DNA of 64,000 nt from the NCBI RefSeq assembly GCF_003664325.1, contig NZ_RCDA01000001.1, positions 1,614,866-1,678,865 of the forward strand. The letters run 5' to 3'. A program made the position numbers and the translations under genes. Positions 44,688 through 53,532 of this stretch are shown here, piece after piece. Positions within the stretch are counted from its first letter, which is position 1. Each line of letters starts with the position of its first letter. Source of the DNA: Alkalispirillum mobile (GTDB lineage: Bacteria > Pseudomonadota > Gammaproteobacteria > Nitrococcales > Halorhodospiraceae). The notes beneath the pieces are model-generated. The model saw nothing but the letters and a program-made list of their open reading frames with translations, did not search any database and was not told the DNA's origin.

Positions 44688-44877
44688 GGCTCCTTAACCC
44701 TCATAAAACATAACAATGTCAATCAACCTACAAGGGCAGTATAGCCGGTAGGCGAGCCCTATCCAGCATGTAAATTCTTAATGCCTAATGGCTTCCCCTG
44801 CCGAACGCGTAGCAAGCAGCCGCGCCGGCGAGGAGCGAAAAAAGAATTATCGGGACAATTTTTAAGATGCGAAAAAA

Positions 44878-47800
44878 TTAGCGCGTTGAATCTGCCTGGC
44901 CGTCCTTCATTCTGTGTAGGATTAGTCCGCGATCAGGATCAAAGAACACGACCAAATCTGTTCCTGGTACGGCGTTCATCTGCACATACCCAGTAGCACC
45001 GAACAGCCCCCTCCGGCCACGGAACCTTTCCAGCCCTTCGGGAAAACGTGCATCCGATAGGTCTTCGAAACTCTCATAGACATGCCAGTGCTTTCCATCT
45101 GGACTTCTCCAGATAGCGCCGTGTTGTCTGTTCCACCAAAGATAGTCCCCTGACACAGGGTCGTAACCGATAGTCCCGTACCTGGGACTAAAGGGCGGTA
45201 GCTCAAAGCCATCCCCAACCGCCCTGTCAATTTTTTCTACCCATGGCGTTGGTCCTTCGTCGGAAGGACTCACCACTCTGCTATCACCCCCATCATGATG
45301 GATGATCGCCCACTCCCTTCTCGGCTCGCTTCCCTCGGGCTGATTACCAAACTCAATCCCTGGCGCAACCAACATTTGCTGTTTGATGGGGTTGTATAGC
45401 AACTGGCCTTGGTATTGCCCAGAGTAAAGGACATCAAACTGGACCCACTCAGGATTGGGGGGACGCAAAAACATAGCTCTGGCATACCAGCGCTTGCCAA
45501 GTGCCTGCCCTTCCTCTGTGTGACCTTCCTGGGAAAAAGGGGTGGGCTCTTTGGTGCCGGAGCGGCGGCCAACAAAGACCCATCCGCCCAAGTCGGGATA
45601 CCATGCGACGGCGAAGTCACCCGTGCCGTTCATGTTGGATATTCCTAATCCTCGACTAACTCTTTCCCATTTCACATCCGTATCTCCTTCCAGATACGGT
45701 TCGATGGGAGCCCTTAGGAGATGGCCTCGCGTCGACCTTCCGCCACCTTCCTTCGTGTTCGATGATGGCCAATACAGATAGCCGTCCACTAGAGACAGGC
45801 GGTTGAACGGACGGCGGTCATCAAGACACTCGTCCAGCGGAAGTTGGCGAACGGTATTCCATTCCAGGTCTCTATCAAGCACGAACAGCCGTTTCTCACT
45901 ACCTCCCCGCATGCCAATCGCCCAGAACGATTGCGTCTCAGGGTCATAGGCGAATGACCCAGTCCAGCCTAGCGCGTGCGTCCCCCCATCACCCGGGTCA
46001 CCACGGCAGGAGCCCACGCGAAACCGTGGGGTGTTTTTTGTTTCGATGTAGCGCCATTCGCCCGGAGCCATATCCTCACCGATAGCAGCAAGGGCCTCAT
46101 GGGGCTGCTGCTCGACTTCAACCCCAGGTTCAGGCACTTCTGGAGAGGCCTTCGGCTTACTCAAGTCACCACCGGGTGCTGCTCGGGAACGGCTAGGTCT
46201 TGACGCTGCCTGCGTTGAATCGGCAGACGCGGTATCAGACGCTAAACGGTGACGGTATAACCGCGGCCCGTGCTCGTACTGCCAGAAAATTATTCCAAGC
46301 TCATCGATGGGAATGGGCACAACAGTGCCGTATTCATGGAAAGGCCAACCATCGGATGACCACTCCCATGCCGGCCGCCAGTGGTCCGCGTCGGCGTCAT
46401 ACTCCCAAAGCGTGCGCTCGTCCCAGCGCAGCACTAGGTACTTTCCGGACTGAGGATCGTAGGTGATGTGGTCCAAAGACATCTGAAAGGCAAATGGCAG
46501 ATCGCTGGCTTCAGAAACCTCACCGTCTGCGTCTAGGATGCTCACCGCCTGCTCGCTCCCATCTCCGCCGATTACCAGTAGTTCCTGGCGCACGGGGTTG
46601 TATTGCGCGGACGAACGATCGCCGCTAACTCCCGTGGTCCCGAGCTCTTGCCAGCGCTCGCCTTCGAAGCCACGAACAACGCCCTCCTTGACACTGATGA
46701 GCATGTCCAACGCCTGATGCCATTCGATGGGGGTATTGCCACCTATGGGCGTCTCCCCGAGTCTGCTCCAACGGGCCTCCTCAATCTCGTAGCGATACAG
46801 GGCTTCGCCCGACAAGCGGTAATAGTGCCCACGCGTCGCATCAAACGCCGTCCTACTGTAGATATAGCGCTCGGGGTCTTGGTCGGGCGGAGGCGTTCCC
46901 TCCCACCCCAACTCTTCCCAGCGGTTTTCGTCTGCTCGATAGGTGATGAATTTATTGACGCCTCCAAGGCCGTGAAACAGCGTCTGTCGCCGCTGCGAAT
47001 CCCAGTGACCACCATCGGCCCAAGCGTCTATGCGCCCTCGCCGACCATCCGGGCTTTGCACTAAAAACATCTCCCGTAAGCGCGCAACTCCGGCGGGCGG
47101 CGAGGATTCCAGGCTGACAAAACGGCCCGGTGCCAAATTGGCGGCATGTTGGCCTAACTCAGTCTGAGCCAATGCCGATGGTGGCGCTGCCACCGTAGAC
47201 TGGTGCTCGGTGGCAACCTGTTTGGCGCTAGGTAGTTGTTCTTCGGTGGGACTTGGCGCCGCTCCTTCCTTCTGTGGAGGAGAGGAGGTTGATCGCTGTG
47301 CAGAGCGTGAAGTGTCCGCAATGGGATTGGAAGGGGAGGCATCTGAAAACGCACTGGAATGGCGATAAACCACTGGGCCACTTCGGTGCATCCAGAGAAT
47401 CACCCCTAGTTCATCAATGGGAATCAGAACGTGCCCAAAGAAGCTACCGAAACGCCACTCCTCTTGGTTTTCGTCCTTCCAGTCCGCTGCCTTTCGCCAC
47501 CTGTCACGTGAAGGATCATATTCCCAGAGTTGAAACGTTTTTCGGTGCAGCGCGAGGTAGTTTCCGCTTTCCGGGTCATATCCAATACAGTGATGCTGCG
47601 TGGACCAGTTAAACGGGAGATCATTCATCTCATGGAGTTGGCCGTCTGCTGTGAACAGAGAGACCCGGCGCTCGCTTCGCCGACCGCCAACGATGAGCAT
47701 TTCTTCTCTCGCCCGGTTATAGATCATATTGGCGTGCTGACTACGATGACGCACCCGAGCCTCTGGCTGCCACTCGCCACCACGGAACGCATACAGTTGC

Positions 47801-48393
47801 TCGTCTCCTAACGCGAGCAGGCGGCCCAGACCCTCGTGGAACTCCATGGGACTGAAGTGCTGGCCGGGGTAAGCATCGCTGGCCAGTTCCCAGCGATCCT
47901 CGTCGATGCGGTACCGAAACAGGCGCCGTTGCGCTGCCCGATAGAAATAACCTTGGTCTACGTCCAGCCCCACCGTCCCCCACTGGTGGCCAGCAGTGGG
48001 AATCTCCTCCGCCAAGGCATTGTGATGCCAGCGGTTTTCAACGGCATCGTAGGAGTGAAAGACATTGCGGTGCCGATCTCCAAAGAAGAAGGTGCGTTTA
48101 CGCTTGGGATCCCACTGGCCCCGCGCATTCCACGTATCTGGGTCGGCAGCGGTACCGTGGATATGAAATTCCGAAAAGCTTTGAAACTCGGGCGGTAACT
48201 CACCTCTCAATGGCGTGAACTCACCTCTGGTAGTGTCCTCTGCCACAGATGCAAGGTGTGTCTCAGACAGCAGTGGTTCCGTTGCTTTGGCGACTGGGCA
48301 AAGTCCAATCCCCCCAAATATAACAAGCGCTATTAAGCCGAAGTGGCTCGATACTTTTTTTCCACGGGCCGACCAGGGTTGGCAAGGGAACAT
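44878..48393 (-). CDS. Secreted protein with three tandem beta-propeller-like units
   Basis: A 1171-residue exported protein of no family I can name. A signal peptide (basic KK, hydrophobic core LIALVIFGGIGL, cut after VAKA at about 37) leads into three units of about 300-390 residues: 57-347, 423-718 and 778-1166. They are joined by Ser/Pro/Gln/Ala-rich linkers (348-420 and 719-775). Each unit opens with G-E/R-F/W-x-x-(I/L), contains kelch-like blades such as WEYDPSRDRWR, YRADENRWEEL and LFRYRIDEDRWEL, and ends with a shared close: IPIDELGVILW, IPIDELGIIFW, and in the third VPGTDLVVFF. GGAG lies 6 bases before the ATG. It is probably periplasmic or surface-bound, perhaps binding the polymer; function unknown. 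Confidence 0.85.
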   Translation of the reverse strand: MFPCQPWSARGKKVSSHFGLIALVIFGGIGLCPVAKATEPLLSETHLASVAEDTTRGEFTPLRGELPPEFQSFSEFHIHGTAADPDTWNARGQWDPKRKRTFFFGDRHRNVFHSYDAVENRWHHNALAEEIPTAGHQWGTVGLDVDQGYFYRAAQRRLFRYRIDEDRWELASDAYPGQHFSPMEFHEGLGRLLALGDEQLYAFRGGEWQPEARVRHRSQHANMIYNRAREEMLIVGGRRSERRVSLFTADGQLHEMNDLPFNWSTQHHCIGYDPESGNYLALHRKTFQLWEYDPSRDRWRKAADWKDENQEEWRFGSFFGHVLIPIDELGVILWMHRSGPVVYRHSSAFSDASPSNPIADTSRSAQRSTSSPPQKEGAAPSPTEEQLPSAKQVATEHQSTVAAPPSALAQTELGQHAANLAPGRFVSLESSPPAGVARLREMFLVQSPDGRRGRIDAWADGGHWDSQRRQTLFHGLGGVNKFITYRADENRWEELGWEGTPPPDQDPERYIYSRTAFDATRGHYYRLSGEALYRYEIEEARWSRLGETPIGGNTPIEWHQALDMLISVKEGVVRGFEGERWQELGTTGVSGDRSSAQYNPVRQELLVIGGDGSEQAVSILDADGEVSEASDLPFAFQMSLDHITYDPQSGKYLVLRWDERTLWEYDADADHWRPAWEWSSDGWPFHEYGTVVPIPIDELGIIFWQYEHGPRLYRHRLASDTASADSTQAASRPSRSRAAPGGDLSKPKASPEVPEPGVEVEQQPHEALAAIGEDMAPGEWRYIETKNTPRFRVGSCRGDPGDGGTHALGWTGSFAYDPETQSFWAIGMRGGSEKRLFVLDRDLEWNTVRQLPLDECLDDRRPFNRLSLVDGYLYWPSSNTKEGGGRSTRGHLLRAPIEPYLEGDTDVKWERVSRGLGISNMNGTGDFAVAWYPDLGGWVFVGRRSGTKEPTPFSQEGHTEEGQALGKRWYARAMFLRPPNPEWVQFDVLYSGQYQGQLLYNPIKQQMLVAPGIEFGNQPEGSEPRREWAIIHHDGGDSRVVSPSDEGPTPWVEKIDRAVGDGFELPPFSPRYGTIGYDPVSGDYLWWNRQHGAIWRSPDGKHWHVYESFEDLSDARFPEGLERFRGRRGLFGATGYVQMNAVPGTDLVVFFDPDRGLILHRMKDGQADSTR

Positions 48394-49003
48394 GGGTGGC
48401 TCCGTTCGTTTGCCAGTGGGAGACGAATTACCCAGGTGCTCTCGAAATTATAGTCGTTGGTACGCGAGCCAGGGTCAATGGCACACTGCCGTCTCGGGTG
48501 GGCCTTTTGACCAACCTACGCTGGGGCTACCCACGGGCGTTTGAAGTTATTCCGCATAATAGTGGTGCATCCTGAGGGTCTTGGACGGTCCCTACGCTCA
48601 CCGGTGGAACACTACCCCGTCCTCCTAAGGTTTCAATTCCTAGTGATCTCGGCAGATAAAGCCCAGATTGTTCTGGGCTTTATCACTTCACCAGAATTGG
48701 GCACCGGCCGCTGGCACTTACCGTCTCGCTCTGCAGCCGTCTTCACCGGCGTGACTGTTGCTGTTGCCACTCTGGAGGCATGACTGCCGGCCATCCCCTG
48801 CGTCAACATTGTTCTATACTGAGTGGTGTTCCGTGATCTGACGCAGGTTCCTCGGGGCCCCGTGGACTATGAAATCCGCGCAAAAAGACCGTAGCGGCGA
48901 CGAGGGAACCTAGGCGTCCCCTGTTGCTGGAAAACCCATTGCAGTGGACATGTCGTCTTTATGGTGCTGTTTATCTATGATCTCAGAAGGACGTATCAAG
49001 GCT
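48394..49003. other. Long intergenic region with hairpin and inverted repeat
   Basis: About 610 bases without a supported gene lie between the divergent three-propeller gene and the broken ATP-grasp gene. It holds a 13-bp perfect hairpin (48655-48684) and an imperfect inverted repeat (48840-48853 with 48902-48918). Short open frames here show no recognisable domain. Both flanking genes must have their promoters within it. The base composition shifts from GC-rich to AT-rich near 48950. Confidence 0.5.
48655..48684. terminator. Perfect 13-bp hairpin, probable bidirectional terminator
   Basis: GATAAAGCCCAGA is followed by the loop TTGT and then by its exact reverse complement TCTGGGCTTTATC. The stem has a GC core flanked by A-rich and T-rich ends, as in bidirectional intrinsic terminators. 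No gene ends close to it on either strand, which leaves its purpose open: it may be left over from a lost gene or insulate the two divergent units. Confidence 0.6.
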
Positions 49004-49867
49004 ATGCGCATCCTATCTCGTATTATTGATGTTATCGACCCTAATCTGAGGAAGGCGCGTCCCTCTTTCAAGAACAAACGCTGGGAGCTTGAAAGAATGC
49101 GGCGAGAAATTCGATTTAGCCACGAGCACTACACCACGAAGAACACGACATTAGTGATAGCCAAGAAAAACGGGATCAGGACCCCCGGGATCCTCTGGTC
49201 TACGGACGATCCGAGGAAGATTAATTGGGACCACCTCCCCGCACGGTTTGTCATTAAGCCCGTAATAGGCGAAAGGAGCAGAGGAGTCTTTCCGATAGAA
49301 AGGAGAGACAATTGCTTATTTAGCTTTTTTGATGGGAAAATATCAAAGAAAGAAATTGAGAATGAGATACTGAGACTAGGGCGGAGAAATAGCGACGGCG
49401 ATATCTCGGTACAAGTGTAGGAGATGGTTCAAGACCCAAACAATCCTCGACAGCTTCCCTTTGACTGGAAGTTCTACACTTTTTACCGGGAAGTGGGAAT
49501 TATTTTGCAAATCTCAAGAGGCAACAGAAAGTCGACCCCCAAAGCCAAATATTACGATTCGTTATGGCAGAATGCCGGACGTGTTAGAGGTGGGTTTAAA
49601 CTTGAGGATAGCTTACCAGGGCCAAACGACCCAACCAGGTTATTAGAAGCCGCTAAAATGATAAGCAAGTCAGTGAGATTCCCATTCTGCCGGGTAGACT
49701 TATATGAGGACAATAACGGCCCCTTGCTTGGTGAGGTAACTGCATACCCCAGCGGAATAAAGGAATCTTTCAGAAGTGACATTGATGAGTTAATGGGGCG
49801 GTTGTGGGAGCGCGCACTATCTAACCTTTTTATAGAAGACGGATGGGACCAAAGACGAAGATATTAG
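49004..49867 (+). pseudogene. ATP-grasp (TupA-like) gene interrupted by an in-frame amber codon
   Basis: Two pieces in the same reading frame form one ATP-grasp protein of about 287 residues. The first piece, from MRILSRIIDVIDPN, contains FVIKPVIGERSRGVF, the ATP-binding lysine and glycine-type loop. It ends at TAG 49418-49420. The second piece resumes with GAG ATG and includes DWKFYTFYREVG and VDLYEDNNGPLLGEVTAYPSG, the metal and phosphate part typical of TupA-like proteins. One base change would restore the frame. An upstream ATG at 48977 is possible. The codon use is AT-rich. Read-through or separate translation of the second half from ATG 49424 cannot be excluded, but decay is simpler. 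Confidence 0.75.
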
Positions 49868-49929
49868 CAAAAAATAGAATTACAACATGCTTTCTTTCTC
49901 GTTTGTTACAAAATCACTCGAGGCTAATC

Positions 49930-50679
49930 ATGATAGGAAAACGGACCATTAGAACCAGCTTGCAAATCCTTTCTGCTGCTGACTTATATCAACGCCTACC
50001 CGACAACCACAACAACATCATCATGTATCATGCTATTGGCAATGACGGATACGACGCAATCACCCCCAAGCTTTTTAAAAGACAAATATACTGGCTAAAA
50101 AAACATTATGAAATAACCCCGCTAAATAGAATAACGGAGCCAGGAAAGAAAAAGAAAATTGCACTCACCTTTGACGATGGATTAACCTCATTCCTAACAA
50201 ATGCGCTTCCTATTCTAAGGGAAACCAACTCGCCTGCAACCGTTTTCGTTATAGGAGGAGTAGTTTGTGGCAGACACGCCGACAAATCAAACAGGCTTAT
50301 GACAAAACAACAATTGCTGGAGATATCCAGGGACCCGCTAATTGAAATTGGCTCTCACACGATGACCCACAGCCGGTTAACAGAAAGCCAAAACTATCAT
50401 AAATTAAAAACCGAAGTCATAGACTCATTAATGGCAATTGAAGACGCCATTGGGATCACTGTTGATTCGTTTTGCTATCCTTTTAATTGCTTCAACAAAG
50501 AAGCCAGGGAGATGGTAAGCGCCCACTACAAACTAGCAGTATGTGGCGGTGGGCACCAGGCATTTATTAATAATGACTCGGACCCGTGGTCACTACCAAG
50601 AATTAATGGAGCAACCAACCTAATGGCACTGAAGCTACGGGTCTCCGATTTTTACAAACACTACAACCTAGTAACATAG
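49930..50679 (+). CDS. Polysaccharide deacetylase (NodB homology)
   Basis: A 249-residue CE4 protein. It has IIMYHAIG, the metal-binding IALTFDDG (residues 77-84), EIGSHTMTHSRL with the two metal histidines, and FCYPFNCFNKEA. There is no signal peptide, so it may act in the cytoplasm on a lipid-linked or soluble sugar. The ATG at 49930 has GAGG six bases before it; an in-frame ATG at 49843 lies inside the preceding broken gene. AT-rich like its neighbours. It ends with a 19-base convergent overlap with the minus-strand acyltransferase gene. Confidence 0.88.
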   Translation: MIGKRTIRTSLQILSAADLYQRLPDNHNNIIMYHAIGNDGYDAITPKLFKRQIYWLKKHYEITPLNRITEPGKKKKIALTFDDGLTSFLTNALPILRETNSPATVFVIGGVVCGRHADKSNRLMTKQQLLEISRDPLIEIGSHTMTHSRLTESQNYHKLKTEVIDSLMAIEDAIGITVDSFCYPFNCFNKEAREMVSAHYKLAVCGGGHQAFINNDSDPWSLPRINGATNLMALKLRVSDFYKHYNLVT

Positions 50680-51884
50680 GCGGACTTGTGCCTGTAGAAT
50701 CTATCCAATACCTCTTTTGGAGAAAGCAGCCTGGCAAGAAAAAACTGATCCCAGTCGTGATCACCCTTGGTTAACAGGCACCTGCTTAGGGCACCTAAGT
50801 TGACACTGTTATCAGGAGAATAATTAACCAATAAATCATGATCCTCAATGCGTAGAAATGAGCAGCCTTCTATCGCCACCTTCTGAGTACAATCTGATGT
50901 TGCAATAACAATTTGCACTGCACCCCTTTCTTTTATTACACCAACTGCCTCACTAATTATTTGCTTAGTCATTTCTGGGCAGTCGGCTTCCACTACAACC
51001 TCGGTTATAAACGCTACCGGGGCCTCCGGTGGCATGCCAATGCGGTAAACCAGTTGCCCAACTATGGCTCCACCATTTAACATCCTTAGGACCCTGTATT
51101 TACATCCAGGTTGATCCCTGTACTTCCAGTTCAAATACTTGGAGGTCCGCTCTACACAAAAATCGTAGCGCCCTCTTGCCTTATCCCATAATTCATCTGA
51201 TTCATCACCAAATGATGCAGGACCTTCGGAGAAATCATAATGGTTCCCAAAAAGCGTTGACCGGGACCGGTGACGACGCTGATAAGCTTTAACTAATAGG
51301 CTGCGCAATTGATTCCGAGCTGCAACGATAGGAGATAATGCGATAGCGAAAGGCCTGGAGAGACGCCCAAAGTTTCTTCTTGCCAGCTTTCTTTCCACGC
51401 TTTCTGTAACCTTGGAATTATCGAAGTATATGCTATGGACATAGACGCTACACGTCGGCCCTCTTCGAGCTTTAAGCGATAACTTCAACGCTTGTGCTTC
51501 GGGTGCCATATATATACTTGCAAGAATCTCATTATCGAATATGTTTAATTCTTGCAGAGCCTTGGCAATGCCTTTTCCACGATAGGGATCTAAAACGAAA
51601 AGACCAACCCCCCAGGCTAATACGATGGGAGCCCCTCTTATCTGAGCCGGGACAAGCAGGGCCCCTGAATGACCAACGATATTACGTCTTGAATCCTCTG
51701 CAATATAACTCTGAATGTCTCGCCCTCTACGCCAAGGGTTATTGATATACTGCCATACCCAACGATCAGGAAACTTATATTTGAACCTGTCAGCATACGC
51801 TTTCTCAAAGAACAGACGCAGCCTTTCTTTGTCAGATTCCTCTGCTTTCCTGAACACAATAGGGTTATGAAAATTCTTCGTCAT
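50661..51884 (-). CDS. GNAT-superfamily acyltransferase-like protein
   Basis: A 407-residue protein with a recognisable GNAT half. IVFRKAEESDKERLRLFFEKAY opens it; FVLDPYRGKGIAKALQELNIF (about residues 95-115) is motif A with the acetyl-CoA-binding R-G-x-G-x-A loop. The second half (FCVERTSKYLNWKYRDQPGC) follows the pattern of large two-domain GNATs seen in polysaccharide loci. Substrate unknown; an O- or N-acetyl group on the polymer is the simplest guess. It overlaps the deacetylase stop by 19 bases from the opposite strand. AT-rich codons place it in the transferred segment. Confidence 0.82.
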   Translation of the reverse strand: MTKNFHNPIVFRKAEESDKERLRLFFEKAYADRFKYKFPDRWVWQYINNPWRRGRDIQSYIAEDSRRNIVGHSGALLVPAQIRGAPIVLAWGVGLFVLDPYRGKGIAKALQELNIFDNEILASIYMAPEAQALKLSLKARRGPTCSVYVHSIYFDNSKVTESVERKLARRNFGRLSRPFAIALSPIVAARNQLRSLLVKAYQRRHRSRSTLFGNHYDFSEGPASFGDESDELWDKARGRYDFCVERTSKYLNWKYRDQPGCKYRVLRMLNGGAIVGQLVYRIGMPPEAPVAFITEVVVEADCPEMTKQIISEAVGVIKERGAVQIVIATSDCTQKVAIEGCSFLRIEDHDLLVNYSPDNSVNLGALSRCLLTKGDHDWDQFFLARLLSPKEVLDRFYRHKSAYVTRL

Positions 51885-52410
51885 AGTCTTAATCTATTAA
51901 TGAACCTGACTGAAGCCTAATATCGCTCCCCTGGTTGAATGACCACAAACAGGGAACATGCGGGCGCTCCCAATGGCTTCAAATCATTAAATTCTTTTGT
52001 TTGAAGCATTAACTGGACATTCCTAAATAACTCATCCTTCCCAAAGACACCCACCAGGCACTACAGGGTGTTAGCAAATCAATTCGTGGCACTGTTACGC
52101 CTTGCCACGGATATAACTCTTCACCCTTGCGCCGTTCGGCTGCCCAATGTGCCTTGCCGGTCTAAACCCATCGGTATGAAGGGGGTCTCCGCCTCCACTG
52201 CCTGCCACAGAGCCCCTTGGCAGATCGCTTGACCCCTCTCACGAGAGTACTTTCGACATGTGCCAATCCAAGCATGCATTACGCTCCGTGAAATGGGGAC
52301 CCAAACCCGGTCGTGCTGGCCTACTGGGGCGAGGACTTAGACTACGACCCCTCCATGTCAAAAGTAGCACCTGCATACGAGTTGACAGGCAATCGGTAGA
52401 GTCAGCGATA
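51885..52410. other. Intergenic region at the right edge of the low-GC segment
   Basis: About 526 bases with no supported gene. The left 150 bases are AT-rich and the rest is GC-rich. On the plus strand 52292-52399 reads as protein-like sequence (GDPNPVVLAYWGEDLDYDPS) between two stops without a start, which may be the tail of a decayed gene. I cannot identify it. No insertion-sequence ends or target duplications are visible. Confidence 0.45.
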
Positions 52411-53532
52411 TTAGGCCAACGCCGAGAGGAGGTTCACGGCTGCCTGCCGGGCAGAACGGCGAGAGGTGAAGGCCTGGCGCACATCATCCTGCAATGGTGA
52501 CAACCTCTCCACACACGCCGCTAGATTCGAGAAATCCTCTTCCAGCACCTGACCGATGCCCTCGCGGCGAACGACTTCCGACACTACGCCACCGGGCATA
52601 CAGAGCACCGGCATCCGGACCTGCACGGCATGGAATATGGCGTGTGACATCGATAGGTCCTGATAACCCCGAAGCAAGGCGTCGCATCGGTTGGCAGCCC
52701 AGTGCCAATCGACCGGCAAGTAGCCACGGCTCATATGGACGCGGCCCTCTCGCTCATGCCGTGCCAGCGCCTGGGCCAGTGCACGTCCATTACGTCCTTC
52801 CAACGGCGATACCACCAGTGCGACCAAAGGCACGCCTGAGCGGTAAGCAATATCAAGCAACTCGGATAACCGCCAGAAATGGCTGTACTTATCCTCTGGG
52901 GTCCCTACCACCAAAACACAACAGGGACGTCTACCGAGTCGGTCCGCCTGGGCCGCCAGCCAGGCCTCCGCCCCTTTATGGAATTTGTTCAGCCTCGGCC
53001 CCACTCGCTCCGGGCGTAGCGATTCAGCCACCGGCTCCCCGAGGGGCAGCGTATGGATTGGCCCCTTAATACGATGGATACTTGCCGCATGGGGGCGCAG
53101 CACCTCTTCGGTGACAAAGAAAACGGAAGCCGTCCTGCGAACGCTTAGCCGACGCAACCGGACGAGCAACGGGCGCTGATTGCAGGTCTCGCGGTCGATG
53201 TTGTGAATGACCCAAAAAACTGGCACGCCCAACAGCCGGGCGGTGGCTAAGGTCACCATCTCGCCCACCAAGACCAATGTGGTCGCCCACCCGCTACCGC
53301 GGTCATTGAGATAACGAACCACCAAGGCATCAACCTGCCGCCCCCGCCACCGGTGGCGCAGGATGTGCAAAAACCCCAACCAGGGGCGCCACATGGCAAG
53401 TGCCTGGTGGTGCGGAGAGTAGGATTCAAGGGCCCGCTTCCAGCCCTCGAACTTCACGTCCGGCTTCGGGAACAGGAGAACCCGATTCCGACGTCTTCTT
53501 GCGCCCCTGGCCTGACCGTGTTCACTTTCCAT
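52411..53532 (-). CDS. GT-B type glycosyltransferase
   Basis: A 373-residue protein with the two-Rossmann layout of GT4-like enzymes: FWVIHNIDRETCNQRPLLVR in the first domain, CVLVVGTPEDKYSHFWRL at the start of the second, then LRGYQDLSMSHAIFHAVQVR and MPVLCMPGGVVSEVVRREG, the donor-site segment. The N-terminal 20 residues are strongly basic. Its start overlaps the stop of the ATP-grasp gene by 11 bases, so the two are co-translated. It probably transfers a sugar that is modified by the ATP-grasp partner. Specificity unknown. Confidence 0.85.
   Translation of the reverse strand: MESEHGQARGARRRRNRVLLFPKPDVKFEGWKRALESYSPHHQALAMWRPWLGFLHILRHRWRGRQVDALVVRYLNDRGSGWATTLVLVGEMVTLATARLLGVPVFWVIHNIDRETCNQRPLLVRLRRLSVRRTASVFFVTEEVLRPHAASIHRIKGPIHTLPLGEPVAESLRPERVGPRLNKFHKGAEAWLAAQADRLGRRPCCVLVVGTPEDKYSHFWRLSELLDIAYRSGVPLVALVVSPLEGRNGRALAQALARHEREGRVHMSRGYLPVDWHWAANRCDALLRGYQDLSMSHAIFHAVQVRMPVLCMPGGVVSEVVRREGIGQVLEEDFSNLAACVERLSPLQDDVRQAFTSRRSARQAAVNLLSALA

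Noticed and set aside
48541-48783. An 80-codon frame covering the perfect hairpin
   Set aside because: The hairpin lies inside it and the translation has no domain, so it is more likely chance.
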